The position numbers were made by a program, and so were the translations under genes. A model generated the notes under the pieces. That model worked only from the letters and a program-made list of their open reading frames with translations, had not been told where the DNA came from and searched no databases. This document shows, piece after piece, positions 43,886 through 54,963 of a stretch of 64,000 nt of DNA. The first letter of the stretch is position 1; the number at the start of each line of letters is the position of its first letter. Source of the DNA: Ptychodera flava (Eukaryota; Hemichordata; Enteropneusta; Ptychoderidae); contig NC_091944.1 in NCBI RefSeq assembly GCF_041260155.1, positions 14,237,772 through 14,301,771 on the forward strand. The letters are read 5' to 3'.

Positions 43886-44300
43886 GTGTAAACTTTAGTT
43901 TCAAACGTCGTTTGTTTTGTGCGAATAGGGTGACTAGTTCAACTTCGATCCATGGCGGAGGCCTGGTCAACTGGGACCAGGGCCGACGTAACGTGTCCAC
44001 ACTGGCGATTTGCGTCGGACCAAATTTTGCGTCGGCCCTGAGTCGGCCCTGAACCCCCTTCTAACCGGGACCAAACTGAGTCGGCCCAGGGCCGACTCAG
44101 CGTGTCCACATTGGTTTTTTTACGTCGGCCCCGGCCCTGGTCGGGACCTGGGCCGACGCAAAGTCGTCAATCTGAACGTACCAATAAACCATTTATTTTA
44201 TTTATTCCGATCATTCAGAGCATGAAGAAAGAAGAGAAAATGATAGAGAAAAACTGTGTGAAAAACTCAGTAATACTTATTGGGTCGCCTGTGTATAATG

Positions 44301-44524
44301 TTAACCCTTTGAGCGCCAAAGTCAATTTTTGTTGCCTATATCAAAATATACATCAGTCATTTTTTTCCTAATTTTTGCTAAAATTTTGATAAAAGTCTGA
44401 AGCCAATAAAATGTGATGTTCATTTGGTCCAAGATTGTCAAAAAATTACAGAAAAATTCACAAAATTTCTAAAATGTTACACACTGTTATTTTGGTGGAA
44501 AAATTGCAGCACTGGAAGGGTTAA
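44301..44524. mobile_element. TTAA-flanked MITE, 224 bp
   Basis: Begins TTAACCCTTTGAGCGC and ends GCACTGGAAGGGTTAA. TTAA is on both sides with CCCTT/AAGGG ends, typical of piggyBac-type MITEs. It lies just 9 bp beyond the composite at 42908-44292. Confidence 0.7.
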
Positions 44525-44784
44525 AGATGGAAAGTCTTCTAGATAGATAATAAAGCTTCGTTCAGTTCCCAGAAAAAGCAAAAGACACGTGACTATTTAT
44601 AGGCAAGAAATACATAATCCCAAATGTTCCACCACTCTTTGATTTTCCTCTCTGAACCGTGGGAGTTTTTTTTTTGTATTTTCAATAAATGTTTTCTTCT
44701 GTATCCATGCAGTGCTAAAGTGAAGGAATGCGAAGGTGCTTGATACCATAATTATCAACTGTCTATCGTCATCATAAGGCCAAT

Positions 44785-46326
44785 ATGTCCTCTCATGTCT
44801 GTTCGGATGAAGATAAGATCAAACAGAACAGGGAATGTATACTACACGAAGGAAAAACTTCATTGACGTCAAAAAGGAAGGGAGTTGACCGTTGTGACGG
44901 TGATGGGCAGAAGCAGATGTGCAAGATATGTGGCAAGACGTACAGGAGATTTTGGTTCCTTCAAAGACACCTCAGAGTCCACAAAGAATCGATGCTCAGC
45001 AAGTGTACCCCTTCTTCCCGGAACAAGATAATGAAAAAACAGCCTGTGGGACAACAACTGCCAAAGGATGATGGCTGTGGTGTAGACAAGCGATACAAAT
45101 GTGAATTTTGTCCATATGCTACTGTGAAATCAAGCCATTTACTGGTTCACAGACGTATCCACACAGGTGAAAAGCCATACAAATGCCATCTGTGTGACTA
45201 CAGTGCGTCACAGAAAAACAATGTCAAAGCTCACCTGAGAGCACAACACTCACAGTTTAGCTGCAGTCATTGTGAGTTTCGATGCCTTGGCCAAAGAGCT
45301 CTCATCACTCACCTGAAAATCCACACAGCTTTTAAAGGGATCCTGTGTTATGTGTGCTTCAAGAACTTCAATTCATGGTCAGAGAGGCGAGCGCACATGA
45401 AACGACACGGTGAAAAGAATCCTTTCAAGTGTGAAATATGTGCATATGCCACAAGTAATTTCCGACAGTTGTTAATCCACATCCGAAGCCACACCCGTGA
45501 GAAACCGTACAAATGTAAAGAGTGTCCTTATCAGGCAGTTACTTCAGGTGGAATTAGCTTACATGCCCAAGCTCACAAATGTATCAGTGCGTTTAAGTGT
45601 CAGTTTTGTACGTTCTCCAGTAGCAGGCAACAAAATATTAGCGTCCACGTTGCACAGGTACACTCGGAAAATGAACCACTGTTCTGTGATAGATGCCCAT
45701 TCACCACAATTGATCATTCCGACTACAATGCACACATAATTTTGCACTCTAGGCACAAATCTTATGATTGTCCACTGTGCAAACATGCAACGCCTTTCAA
45801 AATTCTCCACATGCAGCACATGGATCAACATTTTAAAATTCTCACAAAACATTTTACTTACAACGGTGTGAAGTACAAATGTAAGCTTTGTAAACACTCA
45901 TATGCTGATGCCTCTGACTGTCAGGTCCACCTCAAATTGCATCTTTTGAATGAAAAAGGTGCAGACATCGATCTACATGTCCATGGGAAGCCTAAAAAGA
46001 AGTCAAAGAAAATCACAAAGCAAAATTCAGGGCATGAATCATGGGGGAAAGAGAGGAAAAATATCTTTATTCAACCTCCCAATAATATTTCAGTTTGCGT
46101 GACTGCACCTGTAATTGAAAATTCCTCCAATAATGTGATAGTGAAGAGTATTAGAGAACTAAGTAATGAAGAAGTGGAGGCTGTTATGAGACAGGATAGA
46201 GGTAGACAGGACAAACCCTTTGTTTGTCAGTATTGTAATAGAGGCTTTGATGAAAACAATGAATGGCAGAAACATGTGCAGAGACATTTTATGAGATGGC
46301 CAATTTCACCAGTGAAGGCCAAGTGA
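44785..46326 (+). CDS. C2H2 zinc-finger protein 1, 513 residues, 12 fingers
   Basis: Single coding exon; a 5' UTR acceptor (catgcag) lies at 44711-44712. The start MSSHVCSDEDK matches the MSS start of the paralogue at 53311. Finger 1 (MCKICGKTY, residues about 45-66) stands apart. Fingers 2-11 form an array from about residue 107 (YKCEFCPYA) to about 388 (YKCKLCKHS). A basic linker of about 80 residues follows (PKKKSKKITK), then the block ELSNEEVEAVM. The isolated twelfth finger (FVCQYCNRGF..KHVQRH) ends the protein with FMRWP. Linkers such as TGEKPYK and TREKPYK indicate DNA binding. The separate last finger at the very C-terminus recalls REST, where it recruits CoREST, but orthology is not shown. 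Probably a nuclear transcription factor. Confidence 0.9.
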   Translation: MSSHVCSDEDKIKQNRECILHEGKTSLTSKRKGVDRCDGDGQKQMCKICGKTYRRFWFLQRHLRVHKESMLSKCTPSSRNKIMKKQPVGQQLPKDDGCGVDKRYKCEFCPYATVKSSHLLVHRRIHTGEKPYKCHLCDYSASQKNNVKAHLRAQHSQFSCSHCEFRCLGQRALITHLKIHTAFKGILCYVCFKNFNSWSERRAHMKRHGEKNPFKCEICAYATSNFRQLLIHIRSHTREKPYKCKECPYQAVTSGGISLHAQAHKCISAFKCQFCTFSSSRQQNISVHVAQVHSENEPLFCDRCPFTTIDHSDYNAHIILHSRHKSYDCPLCKHATPFKILHMQHMDQHFKILTKHFTYNGVKYKCKLCKHSYADASDCQVHLKLHLLNEKGADIDLHVHGKPKKKSKKITKQNSGHESWGKERKNIFIQPPNNISVCVTAPVIENSSNNVIVKSIRELSNEEVEAVMRQDRGRQDKPFVCQYCNRGFDENNEWQKHVQRHFMRWPISPVKAK

Positions 46327-46615
46327 AAAGAAAAATCTTTCACCTTGCAGTGTTGCTATTTTATTAGCATTTCTTCATTAGTGTCAGAAGCAGTATATAT
46401 GTATTTTACATATCTTGTATCTAGGACTATAGAGGGCGCCCTATGCAACCTGCAGATGAACGTTCAAACAGCAAATGTGTCAGCATTCCCATTTACAGAC
46501 AGCTTTGAATGAAACAAATTTAATAGATGCTATGGCAAATAACAAAGCTGCATCAGTGATATACAACAAAGTGTGGTATAAACTTATTAATTTTTGAGAA
46601 AGCAAAATATATATT

Positions 46616-46803
46616 CAGGGATGGAGAAAATAGCCGGCAGCCGGCAAAAACAACCGGCTATCAGCTAAAATTTGCCGGATATGAAAATTTAGTGTTGGTA
46701 AAAAATCAGGACATTTTGCATAAAGTTTATGTGCAGATGTACCACTTGTAACCGCCTGTACTTAAATTTTTGCCACCTGTAACGAAAATTTTCTACATCC
46801 CTG
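46616..46803. mobile_element. 188-bp MITE with CAGGGATG ends
   Basis: CAGGGATGGAGAAAA at the left and TTTTCTACATCCCTG at the right are inverted with one mismatch. The interior has GCCGGC repeats. CAGGG ends suggest hAT, but no 8-bp target duplication is visible. Confidence 0.55.
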
Positions 46804-47329
46804 TATGTTTCACAAAACATATGCCACAGGACAATTTATATCACATGGTCTTTAAAGTCATTGCTGGCACCTTAGCATTGTCCACATTCACACTATATTA
46901 AAACTACTTGCATCAAAACTAGATAAATTGCACTAATTCTAACTTACAAAGTACTCAGAAGGGATCAGCAACAAGGTACTGTTAGTGAGGAATAGGGCAA
47001 AAATGTAAAAAGTGAAAATTGAAAAAAACATTTACCACCATGCTGACCAATTTGCATGCTGTCAACCTTACAACTCTGGCTAAATCAAATAGGCCATACC
47101 TGATAAGTGCGGTATGGCTTGAACTCCCCACTCATTGACACTGTCAATTTACAAATATCTTACCTTTCACATGATACAACTTACAAGTACAGAGAAGTTT
47201 AAATTGAGAGCCACGCTCATTAAGACATTTAAAGAATGATACAATACAGAAGTAGACCTTATTTTGCCAAGATATTACTAAGAATTTGGCATTTTGCATC
47301 TTTCATGACCCCTGCATGACTGTGTAATT

Positions 47330-47384
47330 TGTATTGAGAATATAACCACACGTACACTGTACATGTGGTTATATTCTCAATACA
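47330..47384. repeat. Hairpin with 27-nt arms and 1-nt loop
   Basis: TGTATTGAGAATATAACCAC at the left and GTGGTTATATTCTCAATACA at the right are complementary, with one mismatch in the full arms. Confidence 0.7.
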
Positions 47385-47875
47385 GATTTATTTTGTTTAG
47401 CACTATAATATATTATTCCATGCATTTATAAAGCTCCAAGTTTTTACACTGCACTATTTTCACATTCCTCAATATCTGATGTACAGGGTTTGAGAGGTGA
47501 TATTTTTCGAACATATTTCTGATTTAGGTTTAAAGCCCAGTATCTGTTTCTATCTGCACTTTTTACTCACAAGATATCATGGGAATTTCACTCGCTCAAA
47601 ATTACACCATTAAATAATATAAACCATGTTTGTATTTAACATATCAACTCCATTCTAACCTAGAAATCTCATTACAATGTAAAACATTGGTAAAAGTCAA
47701 ACCCTGAGTGAAATTTTTAAAGTGCTCCCATCAAAGTTACTATGCTTTTACTACAATAACAGCTGTCTAAAACAATAACACTCATTGTAGTTTTAGTCAG
47801 TGAATACAGAAGAGTCAGTTTATCACCTCACTTTTGTATTGTTACAGCTATTAGGGATTTGAAATGTTTATTATT

Positions 47876-48210
47876 TTAAGGTAGAATAAGCCGAGGACAT
47901 ATTATTGGACTCTCAAAATTTTTACAACTCTTTTCTGATCTACCACATTGTGGGGGCTCATTTTAAAGCTCTTGGAGAAAGAAAAACTTTCACCGTCTTA
48001 GTTTTCGAAAACCAAAATATTCCTCCACTGAGGAATGGCGGCCATTTTGAATTTCAAATATTGCAAAATTTTGATAATTTGTTTTGCTAGTTCCAAACTT
48101 TGCAAGGTGATCCCCAATTTTTATTGTTGATTTGGTTAGAGAATGGTTGAAAGTTTCATTCAGGAAAGTTTTACCATAGTCTTTCACTGTAGAGGCACAT
48201 ACTACCTTAA
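47876..48210. mobile_element. Second clear copy of the 340-bp TTAA MITE
   Basis: TTAAGGTAG at 47876 and CTACCTTAA ending at 48210. It is in the opposite orientation to the copy at 16213-16559. Short ORFs crossing it are not genes. Confidence 0.7.
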
Positions 48211-48764
48211 GATAATTACTGCCAAGAAGTTTTAAGATTTTTAGTATTTACAGTTAACACAAAGACTGCCGAATGGACAGGCATGACATGATGAGAAATG
48301 ACTTTTAATGTTTACAGTGCCTTTTTTGAAGTTATGAAGTCAGGAGCGGTGACACTGTTAACATCATGCAGTGGTCTGATCTTATTGATCTTATTCTATT
48401 CTATTTTTTTCTTATTGTTTTTGTTACAATGGTTTAAGTCCATATACAGGAAAACAGGGAGGACAGACTCAGAGTACATGAATTTTATTTCAAACAGTTC
48501 CCTAACTGCGATGTCTATCACTGCCAAACTCTTTGTTGGTATACTTTGCGAACATTCCATGTGACAATACATCTCTGAACCCCAGACGCCAAATGTCTAA
48601 AATGGTTTCTAGGTATTTGCTACTTTATTTCTTTACATAATAGAAAGCTGCGATGTGTTGTTGTGTCAGCTTATAAGCTCTTACATAGAGTTGTCATGAT
48701 TTTTGTACGGTTTTGTATTCTTTGCTTTCCTGACCATGCATGCATGCAGTATGGTAGAAATGCC

Positions 48765-48857
48765 ATAACCCTTTCATTCCCATTTTCAAATAGAGAGGTC
48801 CAACTTTACCATAGATAACAGTTGGATTTGGTCAAACCATGGTGGTGAAAGGGTTAA
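48765..48857. mobile_element. Mini-MITE copy, opposite orientation
   Basis: Ends AAACCATGGTGGTGAAAGGG followed by TTAA, and starts near ATAACCCTTTCATTCCC. Same family as 34229-34321 on the other strand, with a diverged middle. Confidence 0.55.
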
Positions 48858-51070
48858 GAGGACAAACTGAATGTTTCATGGGGTGATTTTTATGTAAAAA
48901 ACTTAATCACAGTCAAACCTGTCTCAGTGGTCAACTTTACAGAGTGGTCACCTCTCTATAGTGGTCACTTTGCAGCAGTCCCATAACATTCTAAATGTTA
49001 AAGGCCCTCTACAGTCCCCAAATAGTTTACATGTTAAAGGCCTTCCACAGAACAGCCACCTCTCTTATAAACCATGATGGTGAAAGGGTCTAGCACTCCA
49101 TTTTGCAGCACTATCTATATAGTCTTGAAAGATGTGTGTTTACAAGCATAGACCCAAAAATGATCTTATTTGTAGGTCTAGGTTACAGAGTGAACAAAAT
49201 AGCTGATTTGTCTCCCAAACAATGAAAATATGCAGAAACATTATCCTCTTACTGAGGTTGCCACTTTGGCCAGGCTATACATGTTTTATCAGTTCAGATG
49301 ACTGTACTATAATTTCTAATCATGTAGTCCAGATATTGTTTTGCCTGTTTTTGTGAAGTGGATAAACTGAGTATTGACTTCTCACACCAGGCTCCCTAAG
49401 TTTTCATTTTGGCTGAACAAAGTATTGTTTCGCACAATCCAATCTGTCCCATTTCAAACTGTGAACTCAGAACCTTGTCGTTTGTAAAACTATTGTGTGA
49501 ATTGGTGAAATTTGCTGCTCTGGCCAGTTTTAAATGAGTAGAAACATGTATTACTGTTTTCATAGAATGAAATGTTGCTAAATCACACAGCTTACTATCA
49601 GGAATAGACCAGTGGATTTTTTGGGATGGGGGTTTGTGAGATGGTGCAGTAAGATCATACGTTTGTGTTTTCACTTCTGAATTCAGATGACTTGCTTCAT
49701 GTCATTTGTTAGTTCTTATATATTTAGTCACTGGTTGACTTTCGATTCTTGCGGAAATTGCACCGTTTCTAAAATATCTTTCCTAAGTACTTTCATTTTC
49801 TCAGTTTTGCAATGTGTAATGCAATATAAGCTGTTGTAGTCGCAGGAAGGAACAAAGACACCAAGTCCATTACACTTCAAAATTGCAAAATCATGCAATA
49901 CATCCCTGGGTTATGAAAGTTCTGATAAATGGCAGCAGTTCCAAACAACTTTGTTATCTCCTGCAAACTCAAATGAAAGTTCTAACTTGTCTGTTCTATG
50001 AACAGGGTACTTTTGTATTAATGGAAGGTGTGACCAAAGCAAGGATTCTTGAGGGAACATGATAAACATAAAATTCCCAGTGGTAAGAAAGGTCTTTGCA
50101 GGGCAGTTTCTTTTCATAACTTCAGTAGATATTTGTGAGCTTTTGCTGTCATGGTGATTGAGCTTATTATGTCTGGTGTCGTAATTAACATAGTTCTTCA
50201 GAGTTTGTTGTTTTAAACTTTGTACTGTCGTTTTCTCTGTATACTTCACACCATAAATAAACATTGTTCGTTAACTGTATCCATCACTTTCCAAAGTTCA
50301 GCTTAATTTTTATTGGAACAGGTTCATACTAATGGCAAATCAGTTTATTGATGAATTCTATTTCCCAGTGTCTTCATGTTATGTTCTGCCCCAAAGTGTT
50401 GAGTGAAGGCAAGTGATACTTTTCATTATTATAACTGACATGCAACAGGTTTGTCTTCAGGTCAGTACATAGACTAGAAGGTACGTCACTTGAAGGCTCT
50501 CTCTACGGTCCCCCCTCTTAAGAGGGGGGAGTGTAGGGCGTGTCCTCGAGCAATGGATCTTTCAGTCTAGTCAATACAATGCTGTAGATTATGTTGAAAT
50601 AAATTTGAAGTTGCATAGAGGGGCAGGGATGTTGACATAATTCTCTTGACTGACAATTGACTGACTGCACGAGTGTCAAGTGAAAGACTTTTGATAATGT
50701 TGGGAGTGGGGGTATAATTATAAAAAAAAAATTAGACACTTTGGAGTACTTTTGGGAGAAATCCAGCAAACTGAAGACAAAAATTGCAGATATAAGAAGC
50801 ACTTCATCAGTCAGTGGTTGGTAAACCAAGGTACAATATTTCAACTCTCCCAAGTCCATCCATCAAGGGACTGTGGGCTCTAACCTTTAACTAGAAGTGT
50901 TCTATCCTTTCTTGTTCATGATAGTTCACAGTCTCCGAGAAAGTGTCAAAATGTGGAAAGCTACACACAGTCAGTGTCTGTCTAGGTTAACTGGTAATTT
51001 CACCTTTGTTTTCGTATACATGCCTGTTATCTTTATATGTAATCCTATGTCACTGCTTGGCATGGCCATG

Positions 51071-51880
51071 CAGGGAAGCCAGGATAAGCAAACAAACTAA
51101 CAAAACCCAAAACGGAAAAAATCAACCAAAGAAACAAATAGACAAAACCAAACAAACTAACAAAAACAAACATCCAAATAGACAAAACCCAAACAAAATG
51201 TGATGTCAATACCCTATAAAAAAATAATGATTTCAAAGGACTGGTGTCTCTCAACGGGGAAAAAGCAACCCAGGTGTTCTAAACCACTGCATGCAGAAGT
51301 GCACAAATGAGAAGAAATGGTAGTGACACTTTAGAAATTGCCAGAAATTTTACTTTCTTATTAATTGCACAATCATTTTACACAGTAAATATGTGAGTCA
51401 CATTCATCTTCTCCCCAGCTGGTATGGATTTTCACTGATTGACAGTGAGACAGTCAATTTTTTGCAGGTGGAAAAAATTATAGCATTGACCATGGCATGG
51501 CATGAGTGGCCATGAAGTCACATCCCTTACATGTGGGAGTATAGTGGGCAATGTGAATATGGTGCATGTGTTGTTCCGTCAATCATTTCAATTCTTATCG
51601 GGTTATTACTTTCTCTTATATTTAGTTATCTATTTATTTATTTGTTTGTTTGGGATTTTGTTGGTTTATTTGATTATTTATTTCTATATATTACTTCATA
51701 CTTGTTTGTTTTTGTTTGATTCCTTGGTGTTTACTTGTTTGTTTGTTTGTTTGTTTGTTTATTGTTTGTTTAGGCTTGATGTTTTGTTTTTTATATATTT
51801 TTTTATTTTTTGTTTGGTTGGTTGGTTGGTTGAGTTGTTGGCTTTTTTTGTTTGTTTGTTTGTTTATCCTGGCTTCCCTG
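51071..51880. mobile_element. 810-bp foldback with AAAC-rich left and GTTT-rich right arm
   Basis: CAGGGAAGCCAGGATA at 51071 is the exact complement of the right end at 51880. Next to each end lie CAAACAAAC-type and GTTTGTTT-type runs. Hydrophobic ORFs in the T-rich arm come from the repeat. Confidence 0.6.
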
Positions 51881-52205
51881 TGGTGGCTATGGTTCCTCCA
51901 CACAGAGGGACCCTGGTGTGGCCAACAGCCAAAACACTCCCGGATCCGACAAAGCAACTTAGGGATTACTTTGTAAAATATCACCATAATTTATTGTTGC
52001 CGTCATGCAGCTTGCAATAGTTGAGAAAACTGTCGTCAATCTTCCACATGCAATCCGTGCGATTACTTGAACGTCGGCAACTGTCAATCAAGTTCCAGCT
52101 GATTTGACCTTTCAATAATATCGTCCACATAGAGGTCATGCACCTTACCCGGCATGCCGTATCATTTTGATGGCGTCCAGTTCTAGATGAGTTGACTGAA
52201 GTCCC

Positions 52206-52211
52206 GGTAAG
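52206..52211 (+). promoter_or_regulatory. Possible donor of a noncoding first exon of zinc-finger gene 2
   Basis: CCCG|gtaagt lies 1.05 kb upstream of the acceptor at 53252-53253 that precedes the coding exon of zinc-finger gene 2. There is no transcript support. Confidence 0.3.
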
Positions 52212-53310
52212 TTTTTCACCGCCATGTTGGCCGTATTAGCGATTGACATTCCGCACTAGCGGAAATTTTAGCGTTCTACGAGACCAATGTTATAATTTTT
52301 AAGGTTCAAAGGCTCTGTCTATTAGGCAGAAACCCACACGCAATTTTGAATCGCTTGCCGACTGACCTGTTGACTGGACTCGATGAGTTCATCGGCACAC
52401 ATTATATACATTCCAACACAGTGTGTATAGTGACGACTTGTTGCTCATCAAGTGCTCTAAGCATACATTTCCGTTCCAAAGGAGTTCAACTGGCACGCAT
52501 AAATAGTCTTTTCAACTCAGAAAAAAGTTTTGTTCTGAAAACTTTCTGATTCAGTCGAAAACGTGAATTCTACAAGTCCCGGATGTTAAGTAATTAATCA
52601 TGGTGGCAGTCGATGCCCTTCACAATATCTCGCTGCTATTGTGGTCAAAGCAACTTAGCAAGGGTGACAAATTGCCATGTGTCATAAATGTCCGTAGGGG
52701 GATCTTTAAGAGGTCATCAATGATAAGGAAACACGAAAAAATTGTTACTGATAAGATACGGATAATTCATTTAGTACAGTTTATTGTGTATGTCTAAAGG
52801 TTATTAAAACTCCATGATTATCACTTGTTAGCTGTGCTCAAACTATAAAAATGCAAGGAACATTCTTTTATATTGCAACAAACAATGTTAAATAGTTCAG
52901 AACAAGTTGTGTTTGTGATAACGTTGGGATAATGACGTCAAGACCTACTTTTACATTAAATTCTTGCTTACAAATGGACTTATCACAAAGACAAATGAAA
53001 AATGTGACAAACTGCAAAGAATAGTCAATGATTTCAAACGATCTTTCTAAAACAGGCAATGTTGACAAGCTGGGTATCTGGAAGACCCAGATTCTGTATC
53101 AATGCTATTTTTGACACATGAAACAAAAACCTCGGACAATGTCAAAAGTTACCATAATCAGGCCTAATTGATTTCATAGATTACAACAGCAATAAAGTGG
53201 ACAACATTTTGCAAAAAGTTCTGAATTTCCATTTCTTGTCTGTTTTCTTTTAGTTGCGAAGTTAGATCGTCAGACAATTGAATGATACCCAGAGGATACT
53301 CAGGATCATC

Positions 53311-54963
53311 ATGTCCTCCAGTGATGTAGATGTGTGTACAGTCGATAGTGCAGAAGAACCCACGGAGATGATGAATCAAGATGATTTCACCGCGGTGAAA
53401 ATCATGACGTTCAGTCCAGTCACTGCAAAGATAAGAGATACTGAGAATGGAGCATCGATGCGTGCGGATGAAATGAAGCGTACATATTCATGTATGCAGT
53501 GCAACTGGAGCACTTCCAATAAAAGCCAGATGGAAAAACACCAGAAAAATCACACTTCAGGAAAGCTAAAGGAATTCGTCTGCGATCTCTGCCCATACAA
53601 GTCCACTATGAAGGGCTATTTTCGTCGACATTTGCATACACACCAGCAGTCAAAATTGTTCAAATGCTCTTATTGTGAGTTTGAGTCTCCACACAAGCCA
53701 GTAGTTGTCAACCATGAAAGGGTTCACACTGGAGAGAAGCCGTACACCTGCAAAGTATGCCAGTACAGTTGTCGTCAGCAGGGACACTTGGTAGCCCACA
53801 TGAGAACTCACACAGGTGACAAGCCATATAAATGCAAACACTGCGACTATGCCACGGCACAAAGCAGCCATCTGAAAACTCACATGAAGAGGCACACTGG
53901 CGTGCGTCCGTATAAGTGTACGTATTGCAATTACACGTGCAGCGAGAAAAGTACTTTAGTAATTCACCTGAGAATCCACACCGGAGAGAAACCCTTCAAA
54001 TGCTACCTCTGCAACTATTGTTCTGGTCGGAAGTCACATTTGCAGGAGCACATGAAAACACACACCGGAGAGAAGCCGTACAAGTGCGAGGTCTGCGATT
54101 TCTCCACCGTTCAGCATCCGCACATGATTATGCACACTCGGAAGCACACCCGGGAAAAGCCGTTCAAGTGCCCCGAGTGTCCTTACAGGGCAATGTGTAC
54201 CAGTGCCTTGAAGGTACACTGCCGCATGCATACAGTCAAGGAGGCGTTCATGTGCAGATTTTGCTCTTTTTCCAGTTCCCGTCAGGCATTTGTGAAAAAT
54301 CATGTCGCGCAAGTGCATTCAGTGGTCGAACCAATGGTGTGCGATAGATGCCCATTCGAAACTATTGATGCCAGCGACTTCAAAGCACATGTTTCACTGC
54401 ATAAAGATTTCAAGTCGTATGATTGCACTCTGTGCAACTACTCAACCCCTTTCCAAATCTTGATCAGTAAACACAAGAGTGACCATACCAAAAGAGCATC
54501 CGAATATTTTGACAAAACTACCATGCAATATTATTGCAAGATGTGTCGTTTTTCATGTACAGATGCGTTAAGTCTAGTAAGCCATGTTGAGTCACATGCA
54601 AAGGGTATGCAAATGATGATGACATCTGGTGATTCTAATAGGTCTGAAATATTGCAACAGTCTCCTCACGCAGAAGATGGTAATCATTTTCCGAGCTCTG
54701 CCGCAGAGGACTCCCCAACTGAAGCGACTGTCTGTTCTTTTACTGAAGTGCAGACTTTTACTGATGCTGCCATGATACCTGTGAAATGTGAGAACGTCAT
54801 GAACCTGACCAACGAAGAAGTGGAAGAGGTGTTGAATCAGGGAAGTGGAACCAAACATGAAAAGTCCTTTATTTGCCAGTACTGTGAAAGGGGCTTTGAT
54901 GCAAAAACAGAATGGCAAAAACACGTACAGAGACATTTTATGCGATGGCCAAAAAAGAAATGA
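53311..54963 (+). CDS. C2H2 zinc-finger protein 2, 550 residues, 14 fingers
   Basis: Single coding exon, acceptor tttcttttag at 53253. The first ATG in frame is at 53311 (MSSSDVDVCTV); a longer reading from TTG at 53278 is not used. Thirteen fingers run in tandem from about residue 60 (YSCMQCNWS) to about 430 (YYCKMCRFS), many joined by TGEKPY/FK linkers. A Ser/Thr/Glu-rich linker of about 80 residues and NLTNEEVEEVLNQ follow, then an isolated last finger (FICQYCERGF..KHVQRHFMRWP) before the basic end KKK. It is a clear paralogue of the gene at 44785: the FSSSRQ..HVAQVH and CDRCPF.TID.SD fingers and the whole C-terminus match. Probably nuclear and DNA binding. The target is unknown. Confidence 0.92.
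   Translation: MSSSDVDVCTVDSAEEPTEMMNQDDFTAVKIMTFSPVTAKIRDTENGASMRADEMKRTYSCMQCNWSTSNKSQMEKHQKNHTSGKLKEFVCDLCPYKSTMKGYFRRHLHTHQQSKLFKCSYCEFESPHKPVVVNHERVHTGEKPYTCKVCQYSCRQQGHLVAHMRTHTGDKPYKCKHCDYATAQSSHLKTHMKRHTGVRPYKCTYCNYTCSEKSTLVIHLRIHTGEKPFKCYLCNYCSGRKSHLQEHMKTHTGEKPYKCEVCDFSTVQHPHMIMHTRKHTREKPFKCPECPYRAMCTSALKVHCRMHTVKEAFMCRFCSFSSSRQAFVKNHVAQVHSVVEPMVCDRCPFETIDASDFKAHVSLHKDFKSYDCTLCNYSTPFQILISKHKSDHTKRASEYFDKTTMQYYCKMCRFSCTDALSLVSHVESHAKGMQMMMTSGDSNRSEILQQSPHAEDGNHFPSSAAEDSPTEATVCSFTEVQTFTDAAMIPVKCENVMNLTNEEVEEVLNQGSGTKHEKSFICQYCERGFDAKTEWQKHVQRHFMRWPKKK

Larger units (their letters stand above)
42908..44292. mobile_element. 1.4-kb composite with about 105-bp terminal inverted repeats
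   Basis: 42908-43011 and 44187-44292 are near-perfect reverse complements (outer ends ACAGGCGACCCA and TGGGTCGCCTGT). Between them sit a 348-bp palindrome and a GGGCCGACG-rich segment with a Harbinger-like ORF. This reads as mobile elements inserted within one another. Confidence 0.7.
46327..52100. other. 3' UTR of zinc-finger gene 1 and intergenic region
   Basis: No further gene recognised. Contains a hAT-like MITE (46616-46803), a hairpin (47330-47384), TTAA MITEs (47876-48210, 48765-48857), a 22-bp palindrome (50509-50530, TCCCCCCTCTTAAGAGGGGG plus GA) and a large GTTT-rich foldback (51071-51880). Confidence 0.5.

Noticed and set aside
48298..48564. ORF with a strongly hydrophobic central segment
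   Set aside because: T-rich chance frame; no splice context, no homologue recognised.
50518..50859. 113-codon minus-strand ORF
   Set aside because: No recognisable domain; it overlaps a GC palindrome and AT tracts and is probably repeat-derived.
51502..52020. 172-codon ORF resembling a membrane protein
   Set aside because: Phe/Leu/Val/Cys content comes from GTTT repeats in the foldback arm.
53278..53310. Upstream TTG start for zinc-finger gene 2
   Set aside because: TTG is not a normal animal start. ATG at 53311 gives the MSS start shared with the paralogue.
18650..54963. Functional link between the SCAN-like gag and the nearby zinc-finger genes
   Set aside because: They are more than 25 kb apart with intact genes between, and neither zinc-finger protein has a SCAN-like segment. 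Proximity is coincidence on present evidence.
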